A stretch of DNA of 7,893 nt from assembly GCA_014523595.1 (NCBI GenBank), contig JAATVN010000193.1, positions 1 through 7,893 on the forward strand. Reading direction: 5' to 3'. The first letter of the stretch is position 1. Every line of letters begins with the position of its first letter. The notes under the pieces are model-generated. The model saw nothing but the letters and a program-made list of their open reading frames with translations. It was not told the DNA's origin and ran no database searches. Source of the DNA: Nitrososphaerales archaeon TH5888 (lineage in GTDB: Archaea > Thermoproteota > Nitrososphaeria > Nitrososphaerales > Nitrososphaeraceae). This document shows, one piece after another, positions 1-5,567 of the stretch. A program made the position numbers and the translations under genes.

Positions 1-342
1 TACGAGGAACCCAAATTAGTTTGGACTAGGAGCACGGGATTGACTGGAATCATATTTCTAGACTCTGATAGGTTGGGTGACCAATATAGAAATGATATGT
101 TTGTTGGAAGTGTCAATAACGGTCACATATACCATTTTGAACTGAACAGTCAAAGGAATGACATAGCAGTACCTCAAGCCCTCGCAAAAAGGTTGATTCA
201 GAATCCTATTAACGTAGGCGCCCAGAATGTAATATTTGCTAGTGGGTTAGGAGGGGTAACTGATCTTACAGTAGGACCAGACGGTTACCTGTATATAGTG
301 TCGATCAGTCAGGGAAAAATATTTCGAATATTACCAAAATGA
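1..342 (+). CDS. Sugar dehydrogenase-like beta-propeller protein (glucose/sorbosone dehydrogenase family), C-terminal part
   Basis: The frame is open from base 1 and ends at TGA 340-342, so the gene begins outside the window; the TTG at 40 is only an internal codon. The visible 113 residues align without large gaps to the C-terminal end of the complete paralogue at 2560-3924. Both have a Y-x-x-P-x-x-V-W start, then the blocks NDxFVGSV, Y-H-F and VGPDGYLYIVS, and both finish with an R-I-x-P tail. These are the last blades of the PF07995 (GSDH/soluble PQQ glucose dehydrogenase) propeller. Known members are exported proteins that oxidise aldose sugars using PQQ; whether this one does cannot be judged because the catalytic half is missing. 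It converges on the RTX protein gene at 489. Confidence is high for family and low for substrate. Confidence 0.85.
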   Translation, partial: YEEPKLVWTRSTGLTGIIFLDSDRLGDQYRNDMFVGSVNNGHIYHFELNSQRNDIAVPQALAKRLIQNPINVGAQNVIFASGLGGVTDLTVGPDGYLYIVSISQGKIFRILPK

Positions 343-488
343 ATTCGAAATAGTAGTTTTTCTAGTTTATGAATCATTAAAATCTTCCATTTTATTGGGA
401 ATCTTCTATTCCAACTCGTATTTGTTAGGAGTATTCAAATTAATGAAACTGAATTAGGAGCAAAAAATAATACCACAATAACTCACGT
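343..488. terminator. Convergent intergenic region with T-tracts on both strands
   Basis: This 146-base spacer separates the + strand dehydrogenase fragment from the - strand RTX gene. A T5 run at 357-361 lies 15 bases past the + strand stop, with a further T3 run at 366-368. A T6 run on the - strand (A6 at 462-467) lies about 22 bases past the RTX stop. Archaeal termination commonly relies on T-rich stretches without a strong hairpin, so these are plausible terminators. No convincing stem-loop or small gene was seen here. Confidence 0.35.
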
Positions 489-1079
489 TTACTTTATTTC
501 ACAATCACCGAACTCATGATCGCCATCTGCTAGACTAAAAGTTCCAATTCTATCGACTCCTGGTCCACATCTAAAGTAGTCTCCGCCTGAACCTCCTCTC
601 AGTGTGTCATTACCAGATCCACCATATAGACGATCATCACCGGGTCCACCGTCAATAATGTCGTTTCCTAGTCCACCATACAACACATCATTCTCTGTTC
701 CCCCGAATAGATTGTCCCGATCAATTTCTCCATTTAATTCGTCACTTCCTGGCCCTCCATCCAAAGTATCGAATCCGCCTCCGCCGTTTAAGTAATCGCT
801 CCCCTCCGAACCATTCAATAAATCATTGCCTTGTTGTCCTTCTATCTCGTCATTACCTTGCAGTCCGTTGATAAAGTCGTCTCCATTATGCCCTCGAATG
901 TCATCATCAGTTGCAGTCCCCTGCATAGTATCAGGTCCCGGCGTTCCTTTTATATCAACTGCCCAGGAAGTTAGAAGAATAGAATTAATTGCGACTAAGT
1001 GCATCAATATCAAAAGTGTGATTAACATCCAAGTAAAAGTTGATTTCATCATCCTGAAGAATAATATTGTCTTATCCAT
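489..1079 (-). CDS. Secreted RTX-like calcium-binding repeat protein
   Basis: This 196-residue protein has an N-terminal hydrophobic export segment (about residues 12-39, ending SWA before VDIK) and then 15 nonapeptides in unbroken register, residues 45-179. They follow the RTX/hemolysin-type consensus GGxGxDxLx, for example GGSGNDTLR and GGLGNDIID. Such repeats fold as a parallel beta-roll that binds calcium between turns. The tail after the last repeat is short and carries Cys193; Cys171 replaces the first Gly of repeat 15, so a capping disulfide is possible. No enzymatic domain is present, so it is likely an extracellular structural or calcium-binding protein. ATG 1079 is chosen because a TATA-like element lies at 1109-1116 and GGATGAC lies just upstream; ATG 1052 or 1049 would keep the signal peptide. 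The function beyond Ca2+ binding is unknown. Confidence 0.85.
   Translation of the reverse strand: MDKTILFFRMMKSTFTWMLITLLILMHLVAINSILLTSWAVDIKGTPGPDTMQGTATDDDIRGHNGDDFINGLQGNDEIEGQQGNDLLNGSEGSDYLNGGGGFDTLDGGPGSDELNGEIDRDNLFGGTENDVLYGGLGNDIIDGGPGDDRLYGGSGNDTLRGGSGGDYFRCGPGVDRIGTFSLADGDHEFGDCEIK
543..947 (-). repeat. 15 tandem 27-bp units encoding RTX nonapeptides
   Basis: Exactly 405 bases encode 15 consecutive nine-residue units with no insertion or gap. The central units (about 6 to 14) fit the GGxGxDxLx consensus best. The first two (GTPGPDTMQ, GTATDDDIR), the ninth (GEIDRDNLF) and the last (CGPGVDRIG) are the most degenerate. Protein-level repetition is much stronger than DNA-level repetition because codons vary between units, so the array is old rather than a recent slippage product. 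Confidence 0.85.
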
Positions 1080-1085
1080 TACAAG

Positions 1086-1322
1086 TCATCCAGAAAATGA
1101 ATTGTTGCTATTTATGTTTAGTGGAGTCAGATTACATAGAAGTCTTAAGTTTCCGAAATACAAGTAACCGCATTCTTGGCATCGTAGATCTTGAGGAAAT
1201 TTGTTTCAGGGTCCAGCAAATTCTGAACTTCTAATTAGTAGAACTGTAGCACACAATAACCATACTGAAACTACTATCATTCCAGCGGAAAGAATTAAGA
1301 TTCCAGTGGTAAATTTATTCAA
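1086..1322 (-). pseudogene. Broken small membrane protein with CxxCGY zinc/rubredoxin-type knuckle, interrupted by in-frame TGA
   Basis: Reading from TTG 1322-1320, 38 codons encode a strongly hydrophobic single-pass segment (MNKFTTGILILSAGMIVV, continuing to about residue 30) followed by RSSEFAGP and a TGA at 1208-1206. The same frame then stays open for 39 more codons to TGA 1088-1086, and the part after the stop reads QDLRCQECGYLYF, a C-x2-C-G-Y-x-Y knuckle typical of rubredoxins and zinc ribbons. A second CxxC is absent; there is only one later Cys (C-N-L-T). A membrane anchor followed by a metal knuckle in one frame is the layout of a small gene with one nonsense mutation. It could also be a functional 38-residue membrane peptide (1206-1322). 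A TATA-like stretch at 1343-1354 lies about 26 bases upstream of the TTG. No family was recognised. Confidence 0.4.
1109..1116 (-). promoter_or_regulatory. Candidate TATA box for the RTX gene
   Basis: The - strand reads CATAAATA here, centred about 33 bases upstream of ATG 1079. With the usual archaeal spacing of 25-27 bases this would place the transcript start a few bases before the ATG. It lies inside the broken CxxCGY frame, so the RTX gene probably has its own promoter. Confidence 0.35.
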
Positions 1323-1452
1323 TTACAAATTATCTGTATCGATTTATTATTTAAGGTTATTAATTTTTTAATAATGATTGATTTCGGTGTTTCCATTTAC
1401 ATAACTATATCCTTTCACGAGACATTGTAGGGGGTGGAATTGTTTTACTGAA
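1323..1452. other. Intergenic spacer downstream of the duplicated-domain gene
   Basis: Together with the broken frame at 1086-1322, this makes up the 373-base stretch between the RTX gene and the gene at 1453. Apart from the TATA-like stretch at 1343-1354, 1323-1452 is AT-rich with one GC-rich patch around 1429-1437 (AGGGGGTGG on the + strand). No structured RNA, strong hairpin or reading frame with protein-like composition was seen. Confidence 0.5.
1343..1354 (-). promoter_or_regulatory. Candidate TATA box upstream of the small membrane reading frame
   Basis: The - strand reads TTAAATAATAAA, centred about 26 bases upstream of TTG 1322, which fits leaderless archaeal transcription. The whole 1323-1380 stretch is very AT-rich, so the match is weak evidence. 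Confidence 0.3.
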
Positions 1453-2238
1453 CTACCTTGCAACCAAGTTATGAATGTGTCCTGTGTGTACTGTTACTCT
1501 ATGCTCACATTCTGTTCCTTCAGGTGGATTTAATTCGTCAGCAGATACACAAGCAAAAAACATATCCCCTAGTTGTATGGGTCCAATCTCAGGTTCCTTG
1601 TCAAAAACTAAAGGAAGGATTATTGTATTATGATCGGATTGTTTGAGTAATTTTTGTGCATCTATTGTCTGGGATTCAAATTCTCCCCTAATCATGGTAA
1701 CTACTTTAAGATTCTTTACATCCTTTCTGTCCGAAAGTGGTATTGAAACTCTAATAGTTGGATCCTTTATAACGCCACCACTGACAGTTTGGAATGTCCC
1801 AGTAGACAATGTCTTCTCAGCACCTGAACCTAGGTTTACTGTGTTTTTTCCACCGGTATTTTCAATATTTCCCTCGACGCAAGAGTACGATTTCATTGCA
1901 TTTGTTACCCCATTAATATCGTAGGCACATGCAAAAAACTCATCACGTTTGCCAACAGTAACAATATCGTTCTTCTGATTAAATGGAAATGAAACGGTAG
2001 TGCTTTTTGATTTAAGGTCCTCATCTTGTACTATTTTGGTTTGGTTTTCACCATTAGCGGAGACTACAACCTTCAGTTTATCAGCACCGCTAAATTTTTC
2101 CAGATTTATTTTAGTCTCGATGGTAAATTCGTCTGCGGCCGCTACCTGACTGGCAGAGTTCAAAATTGAAAACGATAAAAATGTGATGAGTAAAGAAACA
2201 CCAAAAACTAGCATCTTGTTATTTATCTTCACGTTCAT
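1453..2238 (-). CDS. Secreted two-domain protein of unknown function with duplicated FFAC motif
   Basis: The 261-residue product starts with a clear signal peptide (basic MNVKINNK, hydrophobic stretch about residues 9-27, cleavage likely after the A-A-A near residues 33-35). The mature part is an internal duplication: domain 1 spans about residues 39-122 and domain 2 about 160-249. Each begins with a T-I-x-x-x-I strand, has a K-L-K-V-V or N-L-K-V-V segment, and ends with D-E/M-FFAC followed by a second Cys (Cys104/Cys120 and Cys230/Cys244), so one disulfide per domain is plausible. A Gly/Thr/Ser-rich linker joins the domains. The C-terminus carries H246, H251, H254 and H256 (HTGHIH), which could bind a metal; this is inference. 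A TATA-like TTAAATAAC at 2263-2271 sits about 29 bases upstream of ATG 2238. The family is not recognised; probably a beta-rich exported thaumarchaeal protein. Confidence 0.8.
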   Translation of the reverse strand: MNVKINNKMLVFGVSLLITFLSFSILNSASQVAAADEFTIETKINLEKFSGADKLKVVVSANGENQTKIVQDEDLKSKSTTVSFPFNQKNDIVTVGKRDEFFACAYDINGVTNAMKSYSCVEGNIENTGGKNTVNLGSGAEKTLSTGTFQTVSGGVIKDPTIRVSIPLSDRKDVKNLKVVTMIRGEFESQTIDAQKLLKQSDHNTIILPLVFDKEPEIGPIQLGDMFFACVSADELNPPEGTECEHRVTVHTGHIHNLVAR

Positions 2239-2559
2239 TATTTTTGTAGATCTCTAATTACTGTTATTTAATGATTTAGGAAGCAGATTGGATAGGCATT
2301 TCAGAACGCACACTTGCTGTTTGTACCAAAGTAATTATGTTGTACTGTTTAATCTAAGCGGGAAATAAGAATATCTTGTGATTCTCAATCATAAATTTAG
2401 ATATCACTAATAACGGACCAGCACTAGTTGGAACGTCTTATGAGAACAGAAAGATGGACGACAAGGATCATTTTGCCATAATAAAAACATGATAACTTAA
2501 AGGAAAATACATTAGTATCAATTTTGTTGCTGATTTGTTATTCGGATGAATCGTTCATT
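2239..2559. other. 321-base intergenic region with a possible coding remnant
   Basis: This lies between the end of the - strand dehydrogenase and the start of the - strand secreted protein. The 2239-2280 end holds the promoter of the latter. On the + strand, 2382-2492 is an open 36-codon frame without an ATG, GTG or TTG near its beginning; its last 30 codons look protein-like (TNNGPALVGTSYENRKMDD). It could be the tail of an eroded gene or chance. On the - strand, T5 runs at 2487-2483 could terminate the dehydrogenase transcript. Nothing else was seen. Confidence 0.4.
2263..2271 (-). promoter_or_regulatory. Candidate TATA box for the duplicated-domain secreted protein
   Basis: TTAAATAAC on the - strand is centred about 29 bases before ATG 2238, predicting a leader of only a few bases. 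No Shine-Dalgarno sequence precedes the ATG (the upstream bases are CTACAAAAATA), consistent with a leaderless or near-leaderless message. Confidence 0.4.
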
Positions 2560-3924
2560 TTATTTCAAGTTAGGGACTATTCTGTATATTGCACCGGCAT
2601 CTGTTCCGCGACTGCCTGATACTATATACAAGTATCCATCAGGTCCAACTTGCAAGTCTGTTATAATCCCAAAATTTTCACCGAATATTATTTGGTCAGC
2701 ATTATCTTTTCTATTTAATACTAAATCAGAAAGGTCGCCCGTTAAGGACAATGATTTTCTATCATTATCTAAATCGAAATGATAAACAACCCCTTTTTTT
2801 ACTGAACCTACAAAAATATCATTTTCATAATCTTCTCCTAATTTATCAGACGCAAAAAATAACAAAGCAGTGGGCCCTACAGGTTTGTCCCAAACAAATT
2901 CAGGACTGCTATATTTTCCATTATCATCAAAATCTACTAACTTTACATCGTCACTAGTTTCATCATACATTCCATTTTTGGATTTTGTCTGATTAAGTTT
3001 CCAAATTCCTTGAACCTTTTCCCATCCACTATTAAAGCCTGGTTCAACCAAATTAATTTCGTCTCCAAACTGTGGTCCATTTTCTGAATCCCATAGAGTT
3101 CCTGAAATTGGATCAATGTCAATGCCAAAACTATTCTTTACTCCATAAGCGTAGTACAAGTTAAGAGGGTATTCTTCTCCAAGAAGTCCGTTACCAATGG
3201 GCTTTCCGTCCTGGGTTAGTCTAAGTATTCCTGCTCGTCCGTCGGGGGCAGTTCCGTTTACAATGTTTTGTGCTTTAGTGTCATATCCTGTTTGGTTCTT
3301 ATTAAAACGAGTTGTTTGCAAATCTCCAATAGCAACATAAAGATTCTCATCTTTATCTAACTCCAATACTCCTCCATTGTGACTCGGTCCTGGCAAAGCA
3401 GGTAGTGTCAGAATTAATTGAGGTTCTATCAGTTTACTATTCTCAGTATCAAATTTATATCTATAAACGTAATTCCCGCAACCTTGAGTATTATTAACAT
3501 TGGCCTTTACTTTAGGACAATATGTATAGGAAAGGAAAACGAACCTGTCATCTTGTTTTGATTCACCATTACCTGTTACCGCGATTCCTAATAGCCCACG
3601 TTCGTCTTTGGATGATACATTTAGATGGATTACAGGATTAGTGATATTGCCGTCAATTATTCTGTAGACAATTCCAGTATTTTTTTCCAGCAGCAAGATA
3701 TCATTATTGCCCAAAAAAGCAATGCCTGTCGGAAAATCGAATCCAGTGGCTACAGACTCTATCTTAAGATTGGGATCACTCACAACCGGATTGGTAGAAC
3801 TTACATTTGGACCCACGGCATATGCAATTGAATCATCGCTAAACCCTAGTAGAAAGAAAACAATTGAAGTCGCGATTAGAGCTAATGTGCCAGTGAGGTT
3901 TTTTCTATCCAGGTTTATCATCAT
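2560..3924 (-). CDS. Exported glucose/sorbosone dehydrogenase family protein (putative PQQ-dependent sugar dehydrogenase)
   Basis: This is a complete beta-propeller protein of the PF07995 family. Residue numbers count from ATG 3975. A signal peptide (about 18-53, with LALIATSIVFFLLGF and a likely cut after AYA) follows tandem ATGs at 3924 and 3921. Start 3924 is preferred because it begins right at the signal peptide and has a TATA-like CATATATC 25 bases upstream; ATG 3975 would add 17 residues. Family blocks in order: F-P-T-G-I-A-F (81-87), SHNGG with the expected catalytic His199, G-R-A-G-I-L-R (246-252), GVKNSFG (278-284), LWDSENGPQFGDEINL (294-309) and VGPDGYLY (443-450). Relatives such as soluble glucose dehydrogenase use a His-Arg pair; the Arg position of GxRN is Lys280 here, and the R-x-R near the PQQ site reads IITD. 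Cys153/Cys166 may form a disulfide. Sugar and cofactor are unproven. It is paralogous to the fragment at 1-342. Confidence 0.88.
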   Translation of the reverse strand: MMINLDRKNLTGTLALIATSIVFFLLGFSDDSIAYAVGPNVSSTNPVVSDPNLKIESVATGFDFPTGIAFLGNNDILLLEKNTGIVYRIIDGNITNPVIHLNVSSKDERGLLGIAVTGNGESKQDDRFVFLSYTYCPKVKANVNNTQGCGNYVYRYKFDTENSKLIEPQLILTLPALPGPSHNGGVLELDKDENLYVAIGDLQTTRFNKNQTGYDTKAQNIVNGTAPDGRAGILRLTQDGKPIGNGLLGEEYPLNLYYAYGVKNSFGIDIDPISGTLWDSENGPQFGDEINLVEPGFNSGWEKVQGIWKLNQTKSKNGMYDETSDDVKLVDFDDNGKYSSPEFVWDKPVGPTALLFFASDKLGEDYENDIFVGSVKKGVVYHFDLDNDRKSLSLTGDLSDLVLNRKDNADQIIFGENFGIITDLQVGPDGYLYIVSGSRGTDAGAIYRIVPNLK

Positions 3925-3945
3925 CTCATGAATTTTTCTGTCTAC

Positions 3946-3953
3946 GATATATG
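3946..3953 (-). promoter_or_regulatory. Candidate TATA box for the sugar dehydrogenase-like gene
   Basis: CATATATC on the - strand is centred about 25 bases upstream of ATG 3924, ideal for a leaderless transcript from that ATG. It lies downstream of ATG 3975, so if it is the true promoter the longer start is not used. Confidence 0.4.
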
Positions 3954-4031
3954 GATTCCGAATTTGCAAATCCAATCAAAGGAATAGAAAATTTATCTAA
4001 AAACACAATACTGAATGCGTATATTCATGAG

Positions 4032-4042
4032 ATATTTAATAT
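4032..4042 (+). promoter_or_regulatory. Candidate TATA box for the deacetylase transcript
   Basis: ATATTTAATAT (a near-palindrome) is centred 28 bases upstream of TTG 4065, the start of the signal-peptide-like frame. A second AT-rich element, TTTATTTGCTATAAATT (4130-4146), lies 15-30 bases before GTG 4160 and could instead drive a shorter transcript. Confidence 0.4.
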
Positions 4043-4064
4043 GCATTTTGGTTGCTGACAATGG

Positions 4065-4142
4065 TTGCTTAGGCGTAAAAACTCTCTTTTAACGGTATTC
4101 TTCTGCCTAAAATTAATGCTCGTATTACTTTATTTGCTATAA
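4065..4142 (+). pseudogene. Signal-peptide-like reading frame, out of frame with the downstream deacetylase
   Basis: From TTG 4065 a 25-codon frame runs to TAA 4140-4142. It encodes a basic start (LRRKNS) and then a nearly continuous hydrophobic run (LLTVFFCLKLMLVLLYLL), which is the layout of a Sec signal peptide. The deacetylase frame is open back to 4079, so a single-base shift between about 4116 and 4139 would join this peptide to FAINYGESEVNYN and the rest of the deacetylase. It is therefore best read as the detached export signal of the next gene, lost by a frameshift or by a sequencing error. An independent leader peptide is the alternative. Confidence 0.5.
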
Positions 4143-4159
4143 ATTATGGTGAATCTGAG

Positions 4160-5158
4160 GTGAATTACAACGATAATTTTAATTCCAATTCAAATTTCAT
4201 CCCTTCTACCATCAATAATTCTACTTTAGAACAAGTTACAGCCACATCAGAGAAAGATATCGGTTCCAGTAAAGAAAAAGCTGTTATTATTATTTTCGAT
4301 AGAGGATACAAGAATCAATTTACCAATGCTAAACCAATAATAGACAAATACGGATTCAAAGCTTCATTTTTCATCATATGTAGCTTTGTTAATGGAGATG
4401 GTTACTATAAACTATCAAATGGAAGTGAGTTAGCTCATAAGGGTGATAACGCTATGGAGTGGGATCAGATTAGACGATTGCATAAGGAAGGACACGACAT
4501 CGAATCACATGGAATGGAACACAGAGACTTGAGATTATTAACGTCTAAACAGCTAGAACACGAAATAGCCGAATCAAAGAAATGCCTACAGGACTATGGT
4601 TTAAAGCCAACTTTCTTCCAAATTCCAAACAATAGAGGCGTAGATAATTCCACTGTACTTAAAATGGTATCAAATTACTTTGATTTTGGGTTGTCAGGTC
4701 ATTCTAGACTCATGTTCCTAAACTGTGATGGTTGGGTAAATCATGGCTTTAAGACTCAGAGTTATAAATATCAGTATGATTGTAATCCATTCTTTGCTGA
4801 CGGTACACCAACGCGTACTAATAAATATGCCATTAAACAATGGTCCCATGACAGAGAACACTCCAAATTGAATAATAGGAATCCTCAACTAGCACCACAT
4901 GGAGCCCAAATTTCTGACTTGTTGTTTACTGAATTTGTCAGGGTAGTAGAGGCGCAGACCATATACAATAACAAGGCAGGAAAGATAGTGTCAATTCCAA
5001 TAATAGGTTATCATTTTATAGGCAACTCTACCAGTTATGATACTTCAATCGAATTATTTGATAAGGAAATGAATTATCTTCATAAAAATGGATTTAAGGT
5101 GCTAACACTTACCGACTTAGGTTACAATGATAAGGAAAATTATTTTTACATTAAATAG
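4160..5158 (+). CDS. NodB-like polysaccharide deacetylase family protein
   Basis: This 332-residue protein matches the carbohydrate esterase 4 (NodB) fold. It has IIIFDRGYKNQFTNAKPI (43-60) at motif 1, then Y-G-F-K-A-S-F-F-I, then ESHGMEH (115-121), the H-x3-H metal-binding motif 2 (His117, His121). FFQIPNNRG (152-160) takes the place of the usual RxPY/G, and I-I-G-Y-H (281-285) supplies the late histidine motif. Canonical TFDDG is FDRG here, so Asp47 (catalytic base position) is kept but the metal-ligand Asp is Arg48. Family enzymes remove acetyl groups from cell-wall or exopolysaccharides. GTG 4160 is the only standard start in frame after the stop at 4076. The resulting N-terminus is Asn/Ser-rich without a signal peptide, which may lie out of frame at 4065-4142. 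Activity is uncertain; the fold assignment is strong. Confidence 0.8.
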   Translation: MNYNDNFNSNSNFIPSTINNSTLEQVTATSEKDIGSSKEKAVIIIFDRGYKNQFTNAKPIIDKYGFKASFFIICSFVNGDGYYKLSNGSELAHKGDNAMEWDQIRRLHKEGHDIESHGMEHRDLRLLTSKQLEHEIAESKKCLQDYGLKPTFFQIPNNRGVDNSTVLKMVSNYFDFGLSGHSRLMFLNCDGWVNHGFKTQSYKYQYDCNPFFADGTPTRTNKYAIKQWSHDREHSKLNNRNPQLAPHGAQISDLLFTEFVRVVEAQTIYNNKAGKIVSIPIIGYHFIGNSTSYDTSIELFDKEMNYLHKNGFKVLTLTDLGYNDKENYFYIK

Positions 5159-5177
5159 TTGGTATTACTAAGAAAAC

Positions 5178-5188
5178 TTATTAATAAA
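5178..5188 (+). promoter_or_regulatory. Candidate TATA box for the 108-residue protein
   Basis: TTATTAATAAA is centred 25 bases upstream of ATG 5208, fitting a leaderless transcript. There is no Shine-Dalgarno sequence before the ATG. It suggests the gene is transcribed on its own although it lies only 49 bases after the deacetylase stop. Confidence 0.45.
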
Positions 5189-5207
5189 GATAGTACATAC
5201 TCCGTAA

Positions 5208-5534
5208 ATGCAGTACTTTACGGCTCTGAAAATAGGAGAAAAAAGAGTTAGAGCAGCTCAAGATATTTTAAATAAATATACGGGAAACATAGCTATGCCC
5301 GCTTTGGCATTGAAGGACAATAACAATAACAACTGGGATCCAGTCGGAGAAGAAAATTATTTCACTGCAGTAAAGGATCAGAATGGTTACTTGATTGCAA
5401 TATGCGATAAAAATGGAATTGCAAAAACGGTAGCACAATGGTTTATCGAAGTTAGAAAAGATGAAATTATTAATAAAATAATTCAAAATGAAAACATTCC
5501 CGAGTATAACGGCAAAGTTATACTCCCAATTTAA
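5208..5534 (+). CDS. Hypothetical protein, 108 residues
   Basis: The family is not recognised. The product is soluble, without signal peptide or membrane segment. It opens with MQYFTALKIGEKRVRAAQDI, a probable strand followed by a basic helix, then has a run of five Asn (38-42), a central GEENYFTAVKDQNGYLIAIC block with one Cys66, a helix around TVAQWFIEVRKDEIINKI, and a tail ending VILPI. Codon use resembles the neighbours and the frame carries a well-placed TATA-like box, which argues for a real gene rather than a chance frame. It lies between the deacetylase and the TIGR00300-family gene (33-base gap) on the same strand, and the context gives no clear hint of function. Confidence 0.7.
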   Translation: MQYFTALKIGEKRVRAAQDILNKYTGNIAMPALALKDNNNNNWDPVGEENYFTAVKDQNGYLIAICDKNGIAKTVAQWFIEVRKDEIINKIIQNENIPEYNGKVILPI

Positions 5535-5567
5535 CACTTAAGTAGATTTATTATTTAGTGATCTTAT

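Noticed and set aside
604..1167. Pro/Ser-rich + strand reading frames (604-795 and 826-1167)
   Set aside because: They are antisense to the Gly/Asp-rich RTX repeats, whose codons read as Pro/Ser on the opposite strand; no start signal and low-complexity composition.
1113..1181. 16-codon ATG frame MPRMRLLVFRKLKTSM on the - strand
   Set aside because: Overlaps the more protein-like CxxCGY frame, is very short, and has no promoter-like signal of its own.
1206..1208. TGA in the membrane/CxxCGY frame as a selenocysteine codon
   Set aside because: Selenocysteine use is not known in thaumarchaea and no SECIS-like hairpin was seen; a nonsense mutation or a true stop is simpler.
3625..3931. + strand frames over the dehydrogenase N-terminus
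   Set aside because: Shadows of the signal peptide and first blade of the - strand gene; no independent signals.
4061..4072. ATG at 4061 as the deacetylase start
   Set aside because: It is in the deacetylase frame but hits TAG after three codons.
5268..5537. - strand 89-residue hydrophobic frame
   Set aside because: It is the antisense shadow of the 108-residue + strand gene, which has a better promoter and composition.
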